In this document: positions 8,934-18,623 of the stretch, in pieces
Layout of the letters: each line of letters begins with the position of its first letter
How positions within the stretch are numbered: position 1 is the stretch's first letter
From: Proteus penneri
Lineage (GTDB): Bacteria > Pseudomonadota > Gammaproteobacteria > Enterobacterales > Enterobacteriaceae
Length of the DNA: 64,000 nt
Assembly (NCBI RefSeq): GCF_003144535.1
Contig: NZ_PHFJ01000001.1
Coordinates: forward strand, 553,280 to 617,279
Reading direction: 5' to 3'
Notes under the pieces: generated by a model
Told to the model about the DNA's origin: nothing
Databases searched by the model: none
What the model saw: only the letters and a program-made list of their open reading frames with translations
Position numbers and translations under genes: made by a program

Positions 8934-9278
8934 TTATAGTGCTGCAATAATTTTAATTTCGACTTTATACTCAGGGTGCATTAATTGTGCTTGCACAGTA
9001 CAACGTACAGGCGCACTACCTTTAGCAACCCAAGCATCCCATGCTTGATTCATACCTTCAAAATCGGCTTTATCAGCTAAAAAGATTGTCGCATCAAGAA
9101 TTTTAGTTTTATCAGAACCTACACGCTGTAACAAAACGTCAATTGCCGCTAATGTGTCTGCTGTTTGTTCAATTATATCGTCTGATAAATTTTCTGGCAC
9201 TGCAGTGTAATAAATTGTGTCGTTATGAATTACCGCTTCGGACCAGCGATCTTCAGGGTCGATACGCTTAATTGTCAT
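8934..9278 (-). CDS. yoaB: RidA/YjgF-family protein YoaB
   Basis: This 114-residue protein is a RidA-superfamily (reactive imine/enamine deaminase-like) member equal in length to E. coli YoaB. The family's conserved arginine lies in the segment APVRCTVQAQL, and the C-terminal YKVEIKIIAAL strand is typical. RidA proteins hydrolyse 2-aminoacrylate-type intermediates; the exact role of YoaB is not established. It is divergent from yoaA as in E. coli, with about 85 bases between the starts. AGGAG precedes the start. Confidence 0.9.
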   Translation of the reverse strand: MTIKRIDPEDRWSEAVIHNDTIYYTAVPENLSDDIIEQTADTLAAIDVLLQRVGSDKTKILDATIFLADKADFEGMNQAWDAWVAKGSAPVRCTVQAQLMHPEYKVEIKIIAAL

Positions 9279-9363
9279 TATGATTTCTCCTTTGTATTAA
9301 CGGCGTAGGTGGTACTTTAGGCTATCCACTGGCATAATTTACGTCTTATTTTATAAAAAGAGT

Positions 9364-11307
9364 ATGCCTGTGTCAGACGATTTTGCAGAAAACGGGATTT
9401 TAACCCGAACTATTCCTGGATTTCATCCCCGTGAAGCTCAACGACAAATGGCGAAATCAATAACGGAAGTTATTGATAAGCAAGGTGTACTTATCGTTGA
9501 AGCGGGTACAGGTACAGGAAAAACATATGCTTATCTTGTGCCTGCGTTGCGTTCGGGTAAAAAAACCATTATCTCAACAGGTTCTAAAGCCTTACAAGAT
9601 CAATTATATAGTCGAGATTTACCCACAATCATTGAAGCGATTAATTATGATGGTAACACCGCGTTATTAAAAGGGCGCTCTAACTATCTCTGTCTAGAAC
9701 GACTTGATCAGCAAATGCTTAGTGGTGGTGATCTTGAAGCCGAAGTTTTGTCTGATGTCATGTATGTACGACAATGGTCAACACAGACCGAAGATGGTGA
9801 TGTTAGCCGTTGTCATAGTGTTGCGGAAGATAGCCGAGTTTGGCCCTTAGTCACGAGCACTAACGATAACTGTTTAGGAAGTGATTGTCCTCGCTATAAA
9901 GAGTGCTATGTTCTGAGCGCACGTAAAAAAGCAATGGATGCAGATATTGTCGTCGTTAATCACCATTTATTTATGGCGGATACGGTCGTTAAAGATACCG
10001 GTTTTGGTGAGCTAATTCCGGAAGCTGAAATTATGATTTTTGATGAAGCTCATCAAATTCCAGATATTGCTAGCCACTATTTTGGACAACAGCTTACCAG
10101 TAGACAGCTTCTTGATCTCGCCAGAGATATGACCGTGGCTTACCGTACAGAAGTCCGTGATCAAGCTCAGTTGCAAAAAAGTGCCGATCGATTAACTCAA
10201 ATGGTAATGGATTTTCGTTTAGTATTAGGTGAAACAGGTTATCGAGGGAATTTACGTGAACTGCTACAAGGTGGTGAAACAAAACGTTTTCTTACGTTAC
10301 TGGATGATGCTTTAGAACTGAGTTATGACGTAATGAAACTTTCGTTAGGGCGAAGCCAATTACTCGATAGTGCTTTTGAACGCGCCACCGTTTATCGCAA
10401 TCGCTTAAAACGTCTGATTGATACCTCAATTCCGGGTTATAGCTACTGGTTTGAAAGTTACGGTCGCCATTTCTTACTGGCTATTACGCCACTTTCTGTC
10501 GCTGATAAATTTCGTGAATTAATTAAATCACATAAAAGCAGTTGGGTATTTACCTCGGCAACACTCTCTGTGAATGAGCAAATGTCTTATTACACAGATA
10601 GATTGGGCTTAGAAAATGCGACAACACTAATTTTAAACAGCCCGTTTGATTATCAACATCAAACATTACTCTGTGTACCACGTTATTTGCCACCATTAAA
10701 TCAACCGTATACGGCGAAACGTTTAGCTACTATGCTAACGCCTGTTATTTTAAAAAACCAAGGTCGCTGTTTTTTTCTCTGTACTTCGCATGTCATGATG
10801 CGTGGACTTGCTGAAGAGTTTAAAGCCAGTTTGCCATTACCCGTATTGATGCAAGGTGAGATGAGCAAAACACAATTACTGCAAAAATTTGTCTCATCAG
10901 GAAATGCGCTTTTAGTTGCGACCCAAAGTTTTTGGGAAGGTGTTGATGTACGTGGCGATACACTGTCTTGTGTGATTATTGATAAATTACCCTTTACTGC
11001 ACCTGATGATCCTTTATTAAGGGCTCGTATTGAAGATTGTGAGTTGCGGGGCGGAGATGCTTTTAGAGATGTCCAAATTCCTGATGCAGTCATTAGTTTA
11101 AAACAAGGTGTTGGACGATTAATTCGTGATGTGCACGATTATGGCGCAATTATAGTATGTGATGATAGATTGGTTTCTCGTGCATATGGCGAGATTTTTT
11201 TAAGCAGTTTGCCTTCATCACCACGCACACGCTCACTCGAAAAAACAATGAAATTTTTGAGCCAACGCGCACAGCAGAATGAAATACAAGAAATATCGGA
11301 TTCATAA
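9364..11307 (+). CDS. yoaA: ATP-dependent DNA helicase YoaA (XPD/DinG family)
   Basis: This 647-residue protein is a superfamily-2 helicase with a predicted 4Fe-4S cluster. The Walker A motif is GTGTGKT (about residues 48-54), the DEAH box is in IFDEAHQIP, and candidate cluster cysteines lie between them (CLERL, CHSV, CLGSDC, KEC). The C-terminal motor ends in the QGVGRLIRD helicase motif VI. In E. coli YoaA works with the clamp-loader chi subunit HolC in repair of stalled forks. E. coli YoaA is 636 residues. Order yoaB-yoaA-tsaB-yeaY-fadD-rnd is conserved. Confidence 0.93.
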   Translation: MPVSDDFAENGILTRTIPGFHPREAQRQMAKSITEVIDKQGVLIVEAGTGTGKTYAYLVPALRSGKKTIISTGSKALQDQLYSRDLPTIIEAINYDGNTALLKGRSNYLCLERLDQQMLSGGDLEAEVLSDVMYVRQWSTQTEDGDVSRCHSVAEDSRVWPLVTSTNDNCLGSDCPRYKECYVLSARKKAMDADIVVVNHHLFMADTVVKDTGFGELIPEAEIMIFDEAHQIPDIASHYFGQQLTSRQLLDLARDMTVAYRTEVRDQAQLQKSADRLTQMVMDFRLVLGETGYRGNLRELLQGGETKRFLTLLDDALELSYDVMKLSLGRSQLLDSAFERATVYRNRLKRLIDTSIPGYSYWFESYGRHFLLAITPLSVADKFRELIKSHKSSWVFTSATLSVNEQMSYYTDRLGLENATTLILNSPFDYQHQTLLCVPRYLPPLNQPYTAKRLATMLTPVILKNQGRCFFLCTSHVMMRGLAEEFKASLPLPVLMQGEMSKTQLLQKFVSSGNALLVATQSFWEGVDVRGDTLSCVIIDKLPFTAPDDPLLRARIEDCELRGGDAFRDVQIPDAVISLKQGVGRLIRDVHDYGAIIVCDDRLVSRAYGEIFLSSLPSSPRTRSLEKTMKFLSQRAQQNEIQEISDS

Positions 11308-11399
11308 TAGCGATCGCACAGAATGTGTGTTTATTCTGTTGAACACTATTATGATATTATTCTTTCTCTTTTAATTATCGAATTTGCCGGAGTTATGGC

Positions 11400-12101
11400 G
11401 TGTCACTGCGAATTTTAGCAATTGATACTGCGACAGAATCTTGTTCAGTTGCAGTTTGGAATGAAGGCGTTGTTGCTTCACGTTTTGAGATTTCTCCTCG
11501 TGAACATACACAAAAGATTTTACCTATGGTGAAAAGCGCCTTAGAAGAAGCAAACATCACATTACAATCATTAGATGCACTTGCTTTTGGTCGAGGTCCA
11601 GGAAGTTTTACTGGCGTTCGTATTGGGGTGGGGGTTGCACAAGGTATTGCGTTAGGTGCTGAATTGCCAATGATTGGCATTTCATCACTTGCCACAATGG
11701 CTGAAGGTGTCTTTAGAGCAACGGGTATTAAACAAGTTCTCGTAGCAATAGATGCGCGTATGGGTGAAATTTATTGCGCTCGATATCAGCGTAATGATGC
11801 AGGTGTTTGGGTGGGAGAAGACACTGAAGCGGTGATGAAACCTGAACAGTTTATTGAAACATTACAATCAACGATGGGAACATGGGCAATGGCAGGTACA
11901 GGCTGGCAAGCTTACCCTGATTTAAAAGAGACGCTGCCTTTTACTGTTGTTGAAACTGAAATTACGCTTCCTGCTGCACAAGATATGTTACCCCTTGCTG
12001 TAAACGCTTGGCATAAAGGTAAAGCAACGAAAGTTGAAGACGCTGAACCTGTTTATTTACGTAATGAAGTGACGTGGAAAAAACTGCCTGGCCGTGAATA
12101 A
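11400..12101 (+). CDS. tsaB: tRNA threonylcarbamoyladenosine biosynthesis protein TsaB
   Basis: This 233-residue actin/ASKHA-fold protein is the scaffold of the TsaBDE complex, which makes t6A37 in ANN-decoding tRNAs. It starts with the family motif [17 protein letters not shown] and carries [14 protein letters not shown]. The start is GTG at 11400, with GGAG at 11389-11392 seven bases before it; a nearby ATG at 11395 is in another frame and hits a stop after seven codons. It resembles E. coli TsaB (231) throughout, including the C-terminal [12 protein letters not shown]. Confidence 0.95.
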   Translation: MSLRILAIDTATESCSVAVWNEGVVASRFEISPREHTQKILPMVKSALEEANITLQSLDALAFGRGPGSFTGVRIGVGVAQGIALGAELPMIGISSLATMAEGVFRATGIKQVLVAIDARMGEIYCARYQRNDAGVWVGEDTEAVMKPEQFIETLQSTMGTWAMAGTGWQAYPDLKETLPFTVVETEITLPAAQDMLPLAVNAWHKGKATKVEDAEPVYLRNEVTWKKLPGRE

Positions 12102-12193
12102 ATTTATGAGTATCTATTAGACGCCTAAAAGTAAAGCTAAGCTATAATATTATTATAGAGTAACGTTAATATTGACTTGCAATGAGGTGGTTT

Positions 12194-12793
12194 ATGAACA
12201 GACAATTAAACTACCGTTTGGTAAGCAAAGCGCTATTTCTATCTGGTGCTTTGTTTCTGGCGGGATGCGTCTCTATACCTGAATCAATAAAAGGTACATC
12301 AGCAACGCCTGTTACTGATTTAAATAGAGTTTTTGTTGCACCTGAGCTTTATATTGGTCAAGAAGGGCGTTTTGGCGGACGTGTGATTGATGTTAAAAAT
12401 CTTCAATCATCAACACAGCTAGAGATTGCTGTTATGCCTCTTTCTCAATATGATGCAGCACCCGAATTGCGACAGCCTTCTATTGGGCGCCTCTATGCTA
12501 ATGTTATGCATTTCTTAGATCCTACCGATTATAAAAATCAGTATGTAACAGTTGTTGGTACTATCAAAGGTGTTGAATCAGGCAAAGTAGGTGAGGCCAC
12601 TTATCCATTTTTACGTATAGATGTGACGGGTATGAAACGTTGGACACTGACACAGCAAGTCATTATGCCAGCACCTGTTATGACATGGGGATATTATGGA
12701 GATGGTCCATATTGGTGGGGTTATCACAATGGATATGGCGGTTATGGTGGATATCCATATGGAGCTGGTCAGGTTGTGCCCGTTTTAGAATAA
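12194..12793 (+). CDS. yeaY: Slp-family outer membrane lipoprotein YeaY
   Basis: The 199-residue product starts with a lipoprotein signal whose lipobox is LAGC (lipidated Cys about residue 25). The body is an Slp/YeaY domain (PELYIGQEGRFGGRVIDV, then VTVVGTIKGVESGKVGEATY). The tail is rich in Gly and Tyr (YGDGPYWWGYHNGYGGYGGY). I chose the ATG at 12194, which is preceded by GAGGTGG, over the in-frame ATG at 12182. It lies between tsaB and fadD as in E. coli. Slp-type lipoproteins are linked to stationary-phase and envelope stress; the molecular function is unknown. Confidence 0.9.
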   Translation: MNRQLNYRLVSKALFLSGALFLAGCVSIPESIKGTSATPVTDLNRVFVAPELYIGQEGRFGGRVIDVKNLQSSTQLEIAVMPLSQYDAAPELRQPSIGRLYANVMHFLDPTDYKNQYVTVVGTIKGVESGKVGEATYPFLRIDVTGMKRWTLTQQVIMPAPVMTWGYYGDGPYWWGYHNGYGGYGGYPYGAGQVVPVLE

Positions 12794-12921
12794 AAATAGG
12801 GTATCAGGTAATATGACGATATAATATTTTATCTCTATTCGCGTGAAACGGTGTATAATCAACATCTATAATATATTAGGTAACTATCTAATAGCGTTAT
12901 TAAAGTTGAATAAAAATAAAA

Positions 12922-12953
12922 GAGAGGGCGGTTTTGACCGCCTTCTTTTTTTG
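12922..12953 (+). terminator. Terminator between yeaY and fadD
   Basis: The stem GAGGGCGGT/ACCGCCTTC with loop TTTG is followed by eight T. It is 130 bases beyond the yeaY stop. A TATAAT hexamer at 12853-12858 lies upstream and could drive a short separate transcript ending here. Confidence 0.75.
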
Positions 12954-13014
12954 TTAATCTAAAAATAAAATATTTAGTGACACACTTCGCATCTTCACAA
13001 CAGAAAATTGTTTG

Positions 13015-13031
13015 TGCTGGTAGGATGAGTT
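13015..13031. promoter_or_regulatory. Possible FadR operator before fadD
   Basis: TGCTGGTAGGATGAGTT matches the FadR consensus (ANCTGGTCNGACCNGTT) at its left half (CTGGT), the central GA and the terminal GTT, but not at the CC of the right half. It lies 64 bases before the fadD start. FadR control of fadD is known in E. coli; this site is a weak candidate. Confidence 0.4.
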
Positions 13032-13094
13032 AATACTTTGTTAAAAAGAAACATAATATTAACCCAAGAAGTGCGATTAATCAGGAGTACTACT

Positions 13095-14783
13095 TTGGAA
13101 AAAGTCTGGCTTAAACGTTATCCGGCAGATGTTCCGGCTGAAATTGACCCGGACCGTTTTGCATCCCTTGCTGAGATGCTTGAAAACGCTGTCGCAAATT
13201 ACGCAGATCAACCCGCCTTTATCAATATGGGCGAGGTCATGACTTATCGCAAACTTGAAGAGCGTAGCCGTGCATTTGCAGCATATCTGCAAAACGGCTT
13301 AGGATTAAAAAAAGGTGATCGTGTTGCCTTAATGATGCCTAATTTATTGCAATATCCTATCGCACTTTTCGGTATTCTTCGTGCAGGCATGGTTGTCGTA
13401 AACGTAAATCCACTTTACACGCCAAGAGAACTTGAACATCAGTTAAATGACAGCGGTGCAAGTGCTATTGTAATCGTTTCTAACTTTGCACATACGCTCG
13501 AAAAAATCGTATTTAATACCAATATTAAACACGTTATTTTGACCCGAATGGGTGATCAATTATCTCGCCCGAAAGCAACACTCGTTGATTTTGTTGTTAA
13601 GTACATCAAACGATTAGTACCTAAATATAATTTGCCTGATGCCATTTCATTTCGTAGAGCAATGCATTTTGGCTATCGTATGCAATATATTAAACCTGAA
13701 ATTACAGGAGAAGATTTAGCCTTCTTACAATACACAGGTGGAACAACGGGAATAGCTAAAGGTGCGATGTTAACGCATCGCAATATGTTGGCAAACCTTG
13801 AGCAAGCAAAAGCGGCTTATGTCCCAGCACTAAATATAGGAAAAGAGCTGGTGGTTACAGCGTTACCGCTGTATCACGTTTTTGCTTTAACCGTAAACTG
13901 CCTACTCTTTATTGAAATTGGTGGTAAAAATTTACTTATTACCAATCCGCGTGATGTGAAAGGTACTGTTAAAGAATTAGGGCGTTACCCTGTCACGGCA
14001 ATTACGGGTGTAAATACTTTATTTAATGCTTGGTTACACAACCCAGAATTCCGTCAGCTTGATTTCTCCAAACTAAACCTCTCTGTTGGCGGTGGTATGC
14101 CTGTACAAAGTAATGTTGCCAAAGAGTGGGAAGAGTTAACAGGTAAACATTTGTTAGAAGGTTATGGTTTGACTGAATGCTCTCCGTTAGTCACTGGTAA
14201 CCCTTATAATCTGAAAAAATATAGTGGTAGCATTGGATTACCGGTACCTTCAACAGACGTTAAGTTTATTGATGATGAAGGTAACGAAGTTGACCGCACC
14301 GTAGGCGGTGAAATGTGGGTTCGTGGTCCTCAGGTCATGAAAGGTTATTGGAACCGTCCTGATGCAACTGATGAAGTTTTACATGATGGGTGGGTTGCGA
14401 CTGGTGATATCGCTACAATGGATGATGAAGGCTTTATCCGCATCATTGATCGTAAAAAAGATATGATCTTAGTTTCTGGTTTTAATGTATATCCTAATGA
14501 AGTGGAAGAGGTTGTCTCTGCCCATCCTAAGGTTTTAGAATCGGCTGCGATTGGTGTACCAAGTAAAAACTCGGGTGAAACAGTTAAAGTTTTCATTGTG
14601 AAAAAAGATCCATCATTAACAGAAGATGAGATAAAAACACATTGTCGTCGTTACCTAACAGGTTACAAAGTACCTAAAATTATTGAGTTTCGTGATGAAT
14701 TACCAAAATCAAATGTTGGTAAAATTTTACGCAGAGAGTTAAGAAATGAAGAAAAAGAGTTGAAAACCTCAACTGAATCTTGA
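13095..14783 (+). CDS. fadD: Long-chain fatty acid-CoA ligase FadD
   Basis: This 562-residue enzyme activates exogenous long-chain fatty acids to acyl-CoA at the inner membrane. It carries the AMP-binding motif [18 protein letters not shown], the [11 protein letters not shown] segment, [21 protein letters not shown] and the C-terminal lysine motif [13 protein letters not shown]. The start is TTG at 13095, because AGGAG (13083-13087) sits seven bases before it and the N-terminus [16 protein letters not shown] aligns with E. coli FadD (561), which also starts with TTG. The upstream TTG at 13038 would add 19 residues outside the family. A terminator follows before rnd. Confidence 0.95.
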   Translation: MEKVWLKRYPADVPAEIDPDRFASLAEMLENAVANYADQPAFINMGEVMTYRKLEERSRAFAAYLQNGLGLKKGDRVALMMPNLLQYPIALFGILRAGMVVVNVNPLYTPRELEHQLNDSGASAIVIVSNFAHTLEKIVFNTNIKHVILTRMGDQLSRPKATLVDFVVKYIKRLVPKYNLPDAISFRRAMHFGYRMQYIKPEITGEDLAFLQYTGGTTGIAKGAMLTHRNMLANLEQAKAAYVPALNIGKELVVTALPLYHVFALTVNCLLFIEIGGKNLLITNPRDVKGTVKELGRYPVTAITGVNTLFNAWLHNPEFRQLDFSKLNLSVGGGMPVQSNVAKEWEELTGKHLLEGYGLTECSPLVTGNPYNLKKYSGSIGLPVPSTDVKFIDDEGNEVDRTVGGEMWVRGPQVMKGYWNRPDATDEVLHDGWVATGDIATMDDEGFIRIIDRKKDMILVSGFNVYPNEVEEVVSAHPKVLESAAIGVPSKNSGETVKVFIVKKDPSLTEDEIKTHCRRYLTGYKVPKIIEFRDELPKSNVGKILRRELRNEEKELKTSTES

Positions 14784-14811
14784 TACAACACTCAATAACC
14801 TTTTTCAATTT

Positions 14812-14835
14812 CGCCGGTTTATACCGGCGTTTTTG
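14812..14835 (+). terminator. Terminator between fadD and rnd
   Basis: The stem CGCCGGT/ACCGGCG with loop TTAT is followed by TTTTTG. Confidence 0.8.
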
Positions 14836-14881
14836 CGATTAAATAAAAAGTCATTAGACATAAAAATAAGAGAAACCTGTT

Positions 14882-16000
14882 TTGAATTATCAATTGATTA
14901 CGACAGACACAGCACTAGATACCGCCTGTAAAGCCGCTTCAGAGGCTTCACAAATTGCTTTAGATACAGAGTTTGTCCGCATACGTACCTATTACCCACA
15001 TCTTGGTTTGATCCAGATGTATGACGGTAAACAGATCTCTCTTATTGATCCATTAGCAATTAAGGATTGGACTCCTTTCGTTGAGCTATTAACAAACCAG
15101 GGTATTATGAAGTTTCTCCATGCTGGAAGTGAAGATCTTGAAGTCTTTTCTCACCAGTTTGGCTGTGTTCCAACACCGATGATAGACACTCAAGTGGTTG
15201 CTGCATTTTTAGGTCATCCCATTTCTTGTGGTTTTGCGACATTAGTTGAGAAATATGAAAATGTTGCACTAGATAAAAGTGAATCCCGCACAGATTGGTT
15301 AGCGCGCCCTTTAACTGAAAAACAGTGTCAATATGCCAGTGGTGATGTTTTCTATTTGCTACCTTTAGCTGAAAAATTAATTAAAGAAGCTGAAGAAGCA
15401 GGCTATATGGATGCTATTGCAGATGAATGCGAAATGATTGCAGAACGTCGACAAGAAACTGTAGTACCTGAACTTGCCTACCGTGATATAAGCAATGCAT
15501 GGCAATTAAAAGGTCAACAGCTAGCATGTTTACAAATGCTTGCCCAGTGGCGTTTAAATCAAGCTAAATCTCGTGATATGGCATTAAACTTCGTTGTAAG
15601 AGAAGAGCATTTATGGTCTGTTGCTCGTTATCTTCCTTCATCATTAGCAGAGCTAGATGCATTGTCGCTTTCAGGTCAAGAGATCCGTTGCCATGGTCGT
15701 CGTTTATTAGATTTTGTTGTTAAAGCTAAAGAAATTAAAGATGAAGATTGTCCAGAGCCTATTGGCAATTTAATCGAACAACCAAACTACAAAAAAGCGT
15801 TTAAAGCGATTAAAGCAGTTATTCAAGAAATTAGTGAAGATAAACGTTACAACCCTGAGCTGTTAGCGTCAAGAAGACAGATTAACCAATTATTGAGCAT
15901 TCACTGGAAAATAAAAGAAGGGCAACCTGAGTTGATCTCACGCTGGCGTAAAGCCTTATTAGAAGAGAAAGTGACAGAAATTCTCGCGCAATATCCATAG
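14882..16000 (+). CDS. rnd: Ribonuclease D
   Basis: This 372-residue 3'-5' exoribonuclease trims tRNA precursors and other small RNAs. The DEDDy exonuclease domain fills residues 1-200 (DTEFVRIRTYYP; then HAGSEDLEVF; YASGDVFYLLPLAEKL with the catalytic Tyr and Asp), followed by an HRDC domain (about 210-290) and a second HRDC-like domain. The start is the non-standard codon TTG at 14882, as also used by E. coli rnd, and no other start fits the N-terminus MNYQLITTD. Confidence 0.94.
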   Translation: MNYQLITTDTALDTACKAASEASQIALDTEFVRIRTYYPHLGLIQMYDGKQISLIDPLAIKDWTPFVELLTNQGIMKFLHAGSEDLEVFSHQFGCVPTPMIDTQVVAAFLGHPISCGFATLVEKYENVALDKSESRTDWLARPLTEKQCQYASGDVFYLLPLAEKLIKEAEEAGYMDAIADECEMIAERRQETVVPELAYRDISNAWQLKGQQLACLQMLAQWRLNQAKSRDMALNFVVREEHLWSVARYLPSSLAELDALSLSGQEIRCHGRRLLDFVVKAKEIKDEDCPEPIGNLIEQPNYKKAFKAIKAVIQEISEDKRYNPELLASRRQINQLLSIHWKIKEGQPELISRWRKALLEEKVTEILAQYP

Positions 16001-16078
16001 TCTCACTCATTGTTTATTTTCTAATCCCTAATATCCTAAATAATATAGGGTTGCTAGTTCAATAAATAAACAATAATA

Positions 16079-16110
16079 AATAGGAGTCTCTTTTGAGGCT
16101 CTTATTTTTT
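16079..16110 (+). terminator. Terminator after rnd
   Basis: A 12-bp stem AATAGGAGTCTC/GAGGCTCTTATT (two G-T pairs) with loop TTTT is followed by a T tract. From here to 16292 I see no gene. Confidence 0.7.
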
Positions 16111-16292
16111 GTACACGAAAAAACACCTAGAAAAAGTGAAGGCACTAAACAGGTTAAATAAATTATGCGTAAATAGAAGAGATGTTATTGCGAGATAACT
16201 TGCCTCCTTTGACTTATCACCAATGATGAAAATAGTAGCGAGATATAGCGCTATTTTCGCGTTCGGGTGAATTCAAATTGTATATAATTAAA

Positions 16293-16336
16293 CACAGAGC
16301 CAATCAAATTAATTATAGTTCATGGTTGGCTCTGTG
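16293..16336 (-). terminator. Long hairpin downstream of minE
   Basis: CACAGAGCCAA pairs exactly with TTGGCTCTGTG across a 22-base AT-rich loop, 33 bases past the minE stop. Read on the minus strand it is followed by TTTAATTATATA, so it may be the minCDE terminator, although the T tract is interrupted. Confidence 0.45.
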
Positions 16337-16368
16337 AATAATGACTTATATAAAGCGTAAAATATGAT

Positions 16369-16638
16369 TTACTTTGTAGGTTCTTCACTCTCAGGTAAAG
16401 TCACATTGAGCTCTAATACAGAGATATCATCGCCTTTTTGTTCAAATTGAACTGAAAGCATATCTGGATCTATCTGTACATATTTACAGATGACACCTAA
16501 TAAATCTCTTTTCATATCAGGTAAATAAGCTGGCTCGCTATCACCACGGCGACGTTCTGCTACGATAATTTGTAGACGCTCCTTGGCAATATTAGCTGTC
16601 GACTTTTTACGCGACAGGAAAAAATCTAGTAAAGCCAT
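16369..16638 (-). CDS. minE: Cell division topological specificity factor MinE
   Basis: This 89-residue protein triggers MinD ATP hydrolysis and drives the pole-to-pole oscillation that places the division septum at midcell. The N-terminal membrane-targeting and anti-MinCD region ([31 protein letters not shown]) and the topological-specificity domain ([16 protein letters not shown]) are intact. It is the last gene of minCDE, three bases after minD, and E. coli MinE is 88 residues. Confidence 0.96.
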   Translation of the reverse strand: MALLDFFLSRKKSTANIAKERLQIIVAERRRGDSEPAYLPDMKRDLLGVICKYVQIDPDMLSVQFEQKGDDISVLELNVTLPESEEPTK

Positions 16639-16641
16639 CTT

Positions 16642-17454
16642 TTACCCCCCAAAAAGGCGTTTCAGAAAGCCTTTTTTCTCTTCTTCAATAAAACGGAATG
16701 GATGTTCTTCCCCTAACAAACGATTTACTGTATCTGAATAGGCTTTACCTGCGTCAGATTCGCCATCTAAAATAACAGGTTCACCTTGGTTAGATGAACG
16801 CAAAACAGATTGATCTTCTGGAATAACACCCAATAGTGGAATGCATAGAATTTCAAGGACATCTTCCATACTTAACATATCACCGCGGCTAACACGACCA
16901 GGATTATAACGAGTTAATAGCAGATGTTCTTTAATTGGATCTTCACCTCGTTCAGCACGACGTGATTTAGAGGCAAGAATGCCTAAAATACGGTCGGAGT
17001 CACGTACAGATGATACTTCTGGGTTTGTTGTGATAATCGCTTCATCTGCGAAGTAAAGGGCCATTAATGCACCACTTTCAATGCCCGCAGGAGAATCACA
17101 AATAATAAAATCAAAACCCATCTCATCGAGTTCATCTAATACTTGTTCGACACCATCACGGGTGAGAGCGTCTTTATCTCTTGTTTGTGAAGCAGGGAGA
17201 ATAAACAGATTTTCTGTACGCTTATCTTTAATCAAAGCTTGATTTAAAGATGCATCACCCTGAATAACATTAACAAAATCATAAACAACTCTACGTTCAC
17301 AACCCATGATAAGGTCTAAATTACGTAACCCAATATCAAAGTCGATAACAACCGTCTTATGACCTTTTTGAGCGAGGCCGGTAGAAATGGCCGCGCTGGA
17401 AGTTGTTTTACCAACCCCACCTTTACCTGACGTAACAACAATAATGCGTGCCAT
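16642..17454 (-). CDS. minD: Septum site-determining ATPase MinD
   Basis: This 270-residue ParA/MRP-type ATPase binds the membrane in its ATP form, recruits MinC and is released by MinE. The deviant Walker A motif is GKGGVGKTT (about residues 10-18), Walker B is in FDFIICDSPAG, and the C-terminal amphipathic membrane-targeting helix ends KKGFLKRLFGG. Length equals E. coli MinD (270). Confidence 0.97.
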   Translation of the reverse strand: MARIIVVTSGKGGVGKTTSSAAISTGLAQKGHKTVVIDFDIGLRNLDLIMGCERRVVYDFVNVIQGDASLNQALIKDKRTENLFILPASQTRDKDALTRDGVEQVLDELDEMGFDFIICDSPAGIESGALMALYFADEAIITTNPEVSSVRDSDRILGILASKSRRAERGEDPIKEHLLLTRYNPGRVSRGDMLSMEDVLEILCIPLLGVIPEDQSVLRSSNQGEPVILDGESDAGKAYSDTVNRLLGEEHPFRFIEEEKKGFLKRLFGG

Positions 17455-17476
17455 GGAGTGATTCCTTGTCGATGCT

Positions 17477-18178
17477 CTAAATTAAGTTCTCGATTGTTAA
17501 TTCATTCTCTTGCAGACTCAGTTGTACTGATTTACCAACAAAGTCTGTAGGAATTTGGTCGCTTAGCCAATATTGACCAGCAATAGAAACAAGTTCAGCA
17601 GACAGATGTGTACAAAAAATATGGCTCTCATTATCACCCGATGCGCCTGCAAGGACACGTCCACGCAATACGCCGTAGACATGAACATTACCATCAGCAA
17701 TTAATTCAGCGCCTGCACTCACATTACTAATAACGACTAAATCGCTATTTTGAGCATAAATACGCTGACCTGAACGAACAGGAGTATGGATGATTTTTGT
17801 TTTTTGACGAACAGCTGTCGGTGCTTCATTCGTTTTATCGTTATTTGCCTGAGTGCTTGGCTTTACTATTTTACCTTCATTTAAGATAGGTAACTGTGCG
17901 GCAATTATCGCTTCTTTCTGTTGGGCGTCTGAACTACCACTAATTCCCACGACTCGTAAGCCAGCATCTTCTACAATTCGCCTCAGTTTTTTAAAATCAA
18001 TATTTTCATCTGCTAAAGCAGAAACATTGATAACTACAGGTGCGTTTTTCAGAAATTGAGGCGCTTGTGCAATTTTTTCTGAAATAGCCTGACGAATAAC
18101 TTTCGGTGTTCCATCGTTTAAATGGAGTACTGAAAGGGTAAAATTACTGCCTTTTAACTCAATGGGCGTGTTTGACAT
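17477..18178 (-). CDS. minC: Septum site-determining inhibitor MinC
   Basis: This 233-residue division inhibitor blocks FtsZ polymerisation away from midcell. It has an N-terminal FtsZ-antagonist domain (about residues 5-100) and a C-terminal beta-helix MinD-binding domain (about 125-225, with [17 protein letters not shown] and [19 protein letters not shown]). It is the first gene of minCDE and is divergent from ycgL. E. coli MinC is 231 residues. Confidence 0.96.
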   Translation of the reverse strand: MSNTPIELKGSNFTLSVLHLNDGTPKVIRQAISEKIAQAPQFLKNAPVVINVSALADENIDFKKLRRIVEDAGLRVVGISGSSDAQQKEAIIAAQLPILNEGKIVKPSTQANNDKTNEAPTAVRQKTKIIHTPVRSGQRIYAQNSDLVVISNVSAGAELIADGNVHVYGVLRGRVLAGASGDNESHIFCTHLSAELVSIAGQYWLSDQIPTDFVGKSVQLSLQENELTIENLI

Positions 18179-18305
18179 CTATCTGACTCAGTAAATTTTT
18201 TATAATCTGGCACAAAAAACCAGAGACGATATTACGAAAGTATATAAGCATGTTATATTTACTAAAATATTCAGGCAAGTCGCTTATTTTAATAATTAGA
18301 GTTTA

Positions 18306-18599
18306 ATGAAAATGATTTGTGCAATTTACCGTAGTACCAAACGTGATCAAACTTATTTATACATCGAAAAAAAGGATGATTTCTCTCGAATTCCGGACGA
18401 ATTATTACAAAGTTTTGGCGAGCCGCAGTTTTCAATGTTGCTTAATCTCGCGGATAGACAGCGTTTAGCGCATGCTGACATTGAAAAGGTCAAAAAGGCA
18501 TTAGTTGAGCAGGGTTTTTACTTACAAGTTCCACCACCTGTCGAAAGTATGTTAAATGCTTATTTAGATGAATTAAAAAAATCAGAAAAAACTGAATAA
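18306..18599 (+). CDS. ycgL: YcgL domain-containing protein
   Basis: This 97-residue protein matches the small YcgL family ([30 protein letters not shown] and the C-terminal [17 protein letters not shown]). The function is not known; the family has a compact alpha/beta fold. It lies divergent from minC as in E. coli. The start is ATG at 18306 after a weak AGAG; a second ATG two codons on cannot be excluded. Confidence 0.88.
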   Translation: MKMICAIYRSTKRDQTYLYIEKKDDFSRIPDELLQSFGEPQFSMLLNLADRQRLAHADIEKVKKALVEQGFYLQVPPPVESMLNAYLDELKKSEKTE

Positions 18600-18623
18600 A
18601 TCATCGAGATAAAAGGAGCATAA

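Noticed and set aside
11318..11339. Hairpin ACAGAAT/ATTCTGT between yoaA and tsaB as a terminator
   Set aside because: The stem is weak and no T tract follows, so it was not listed.
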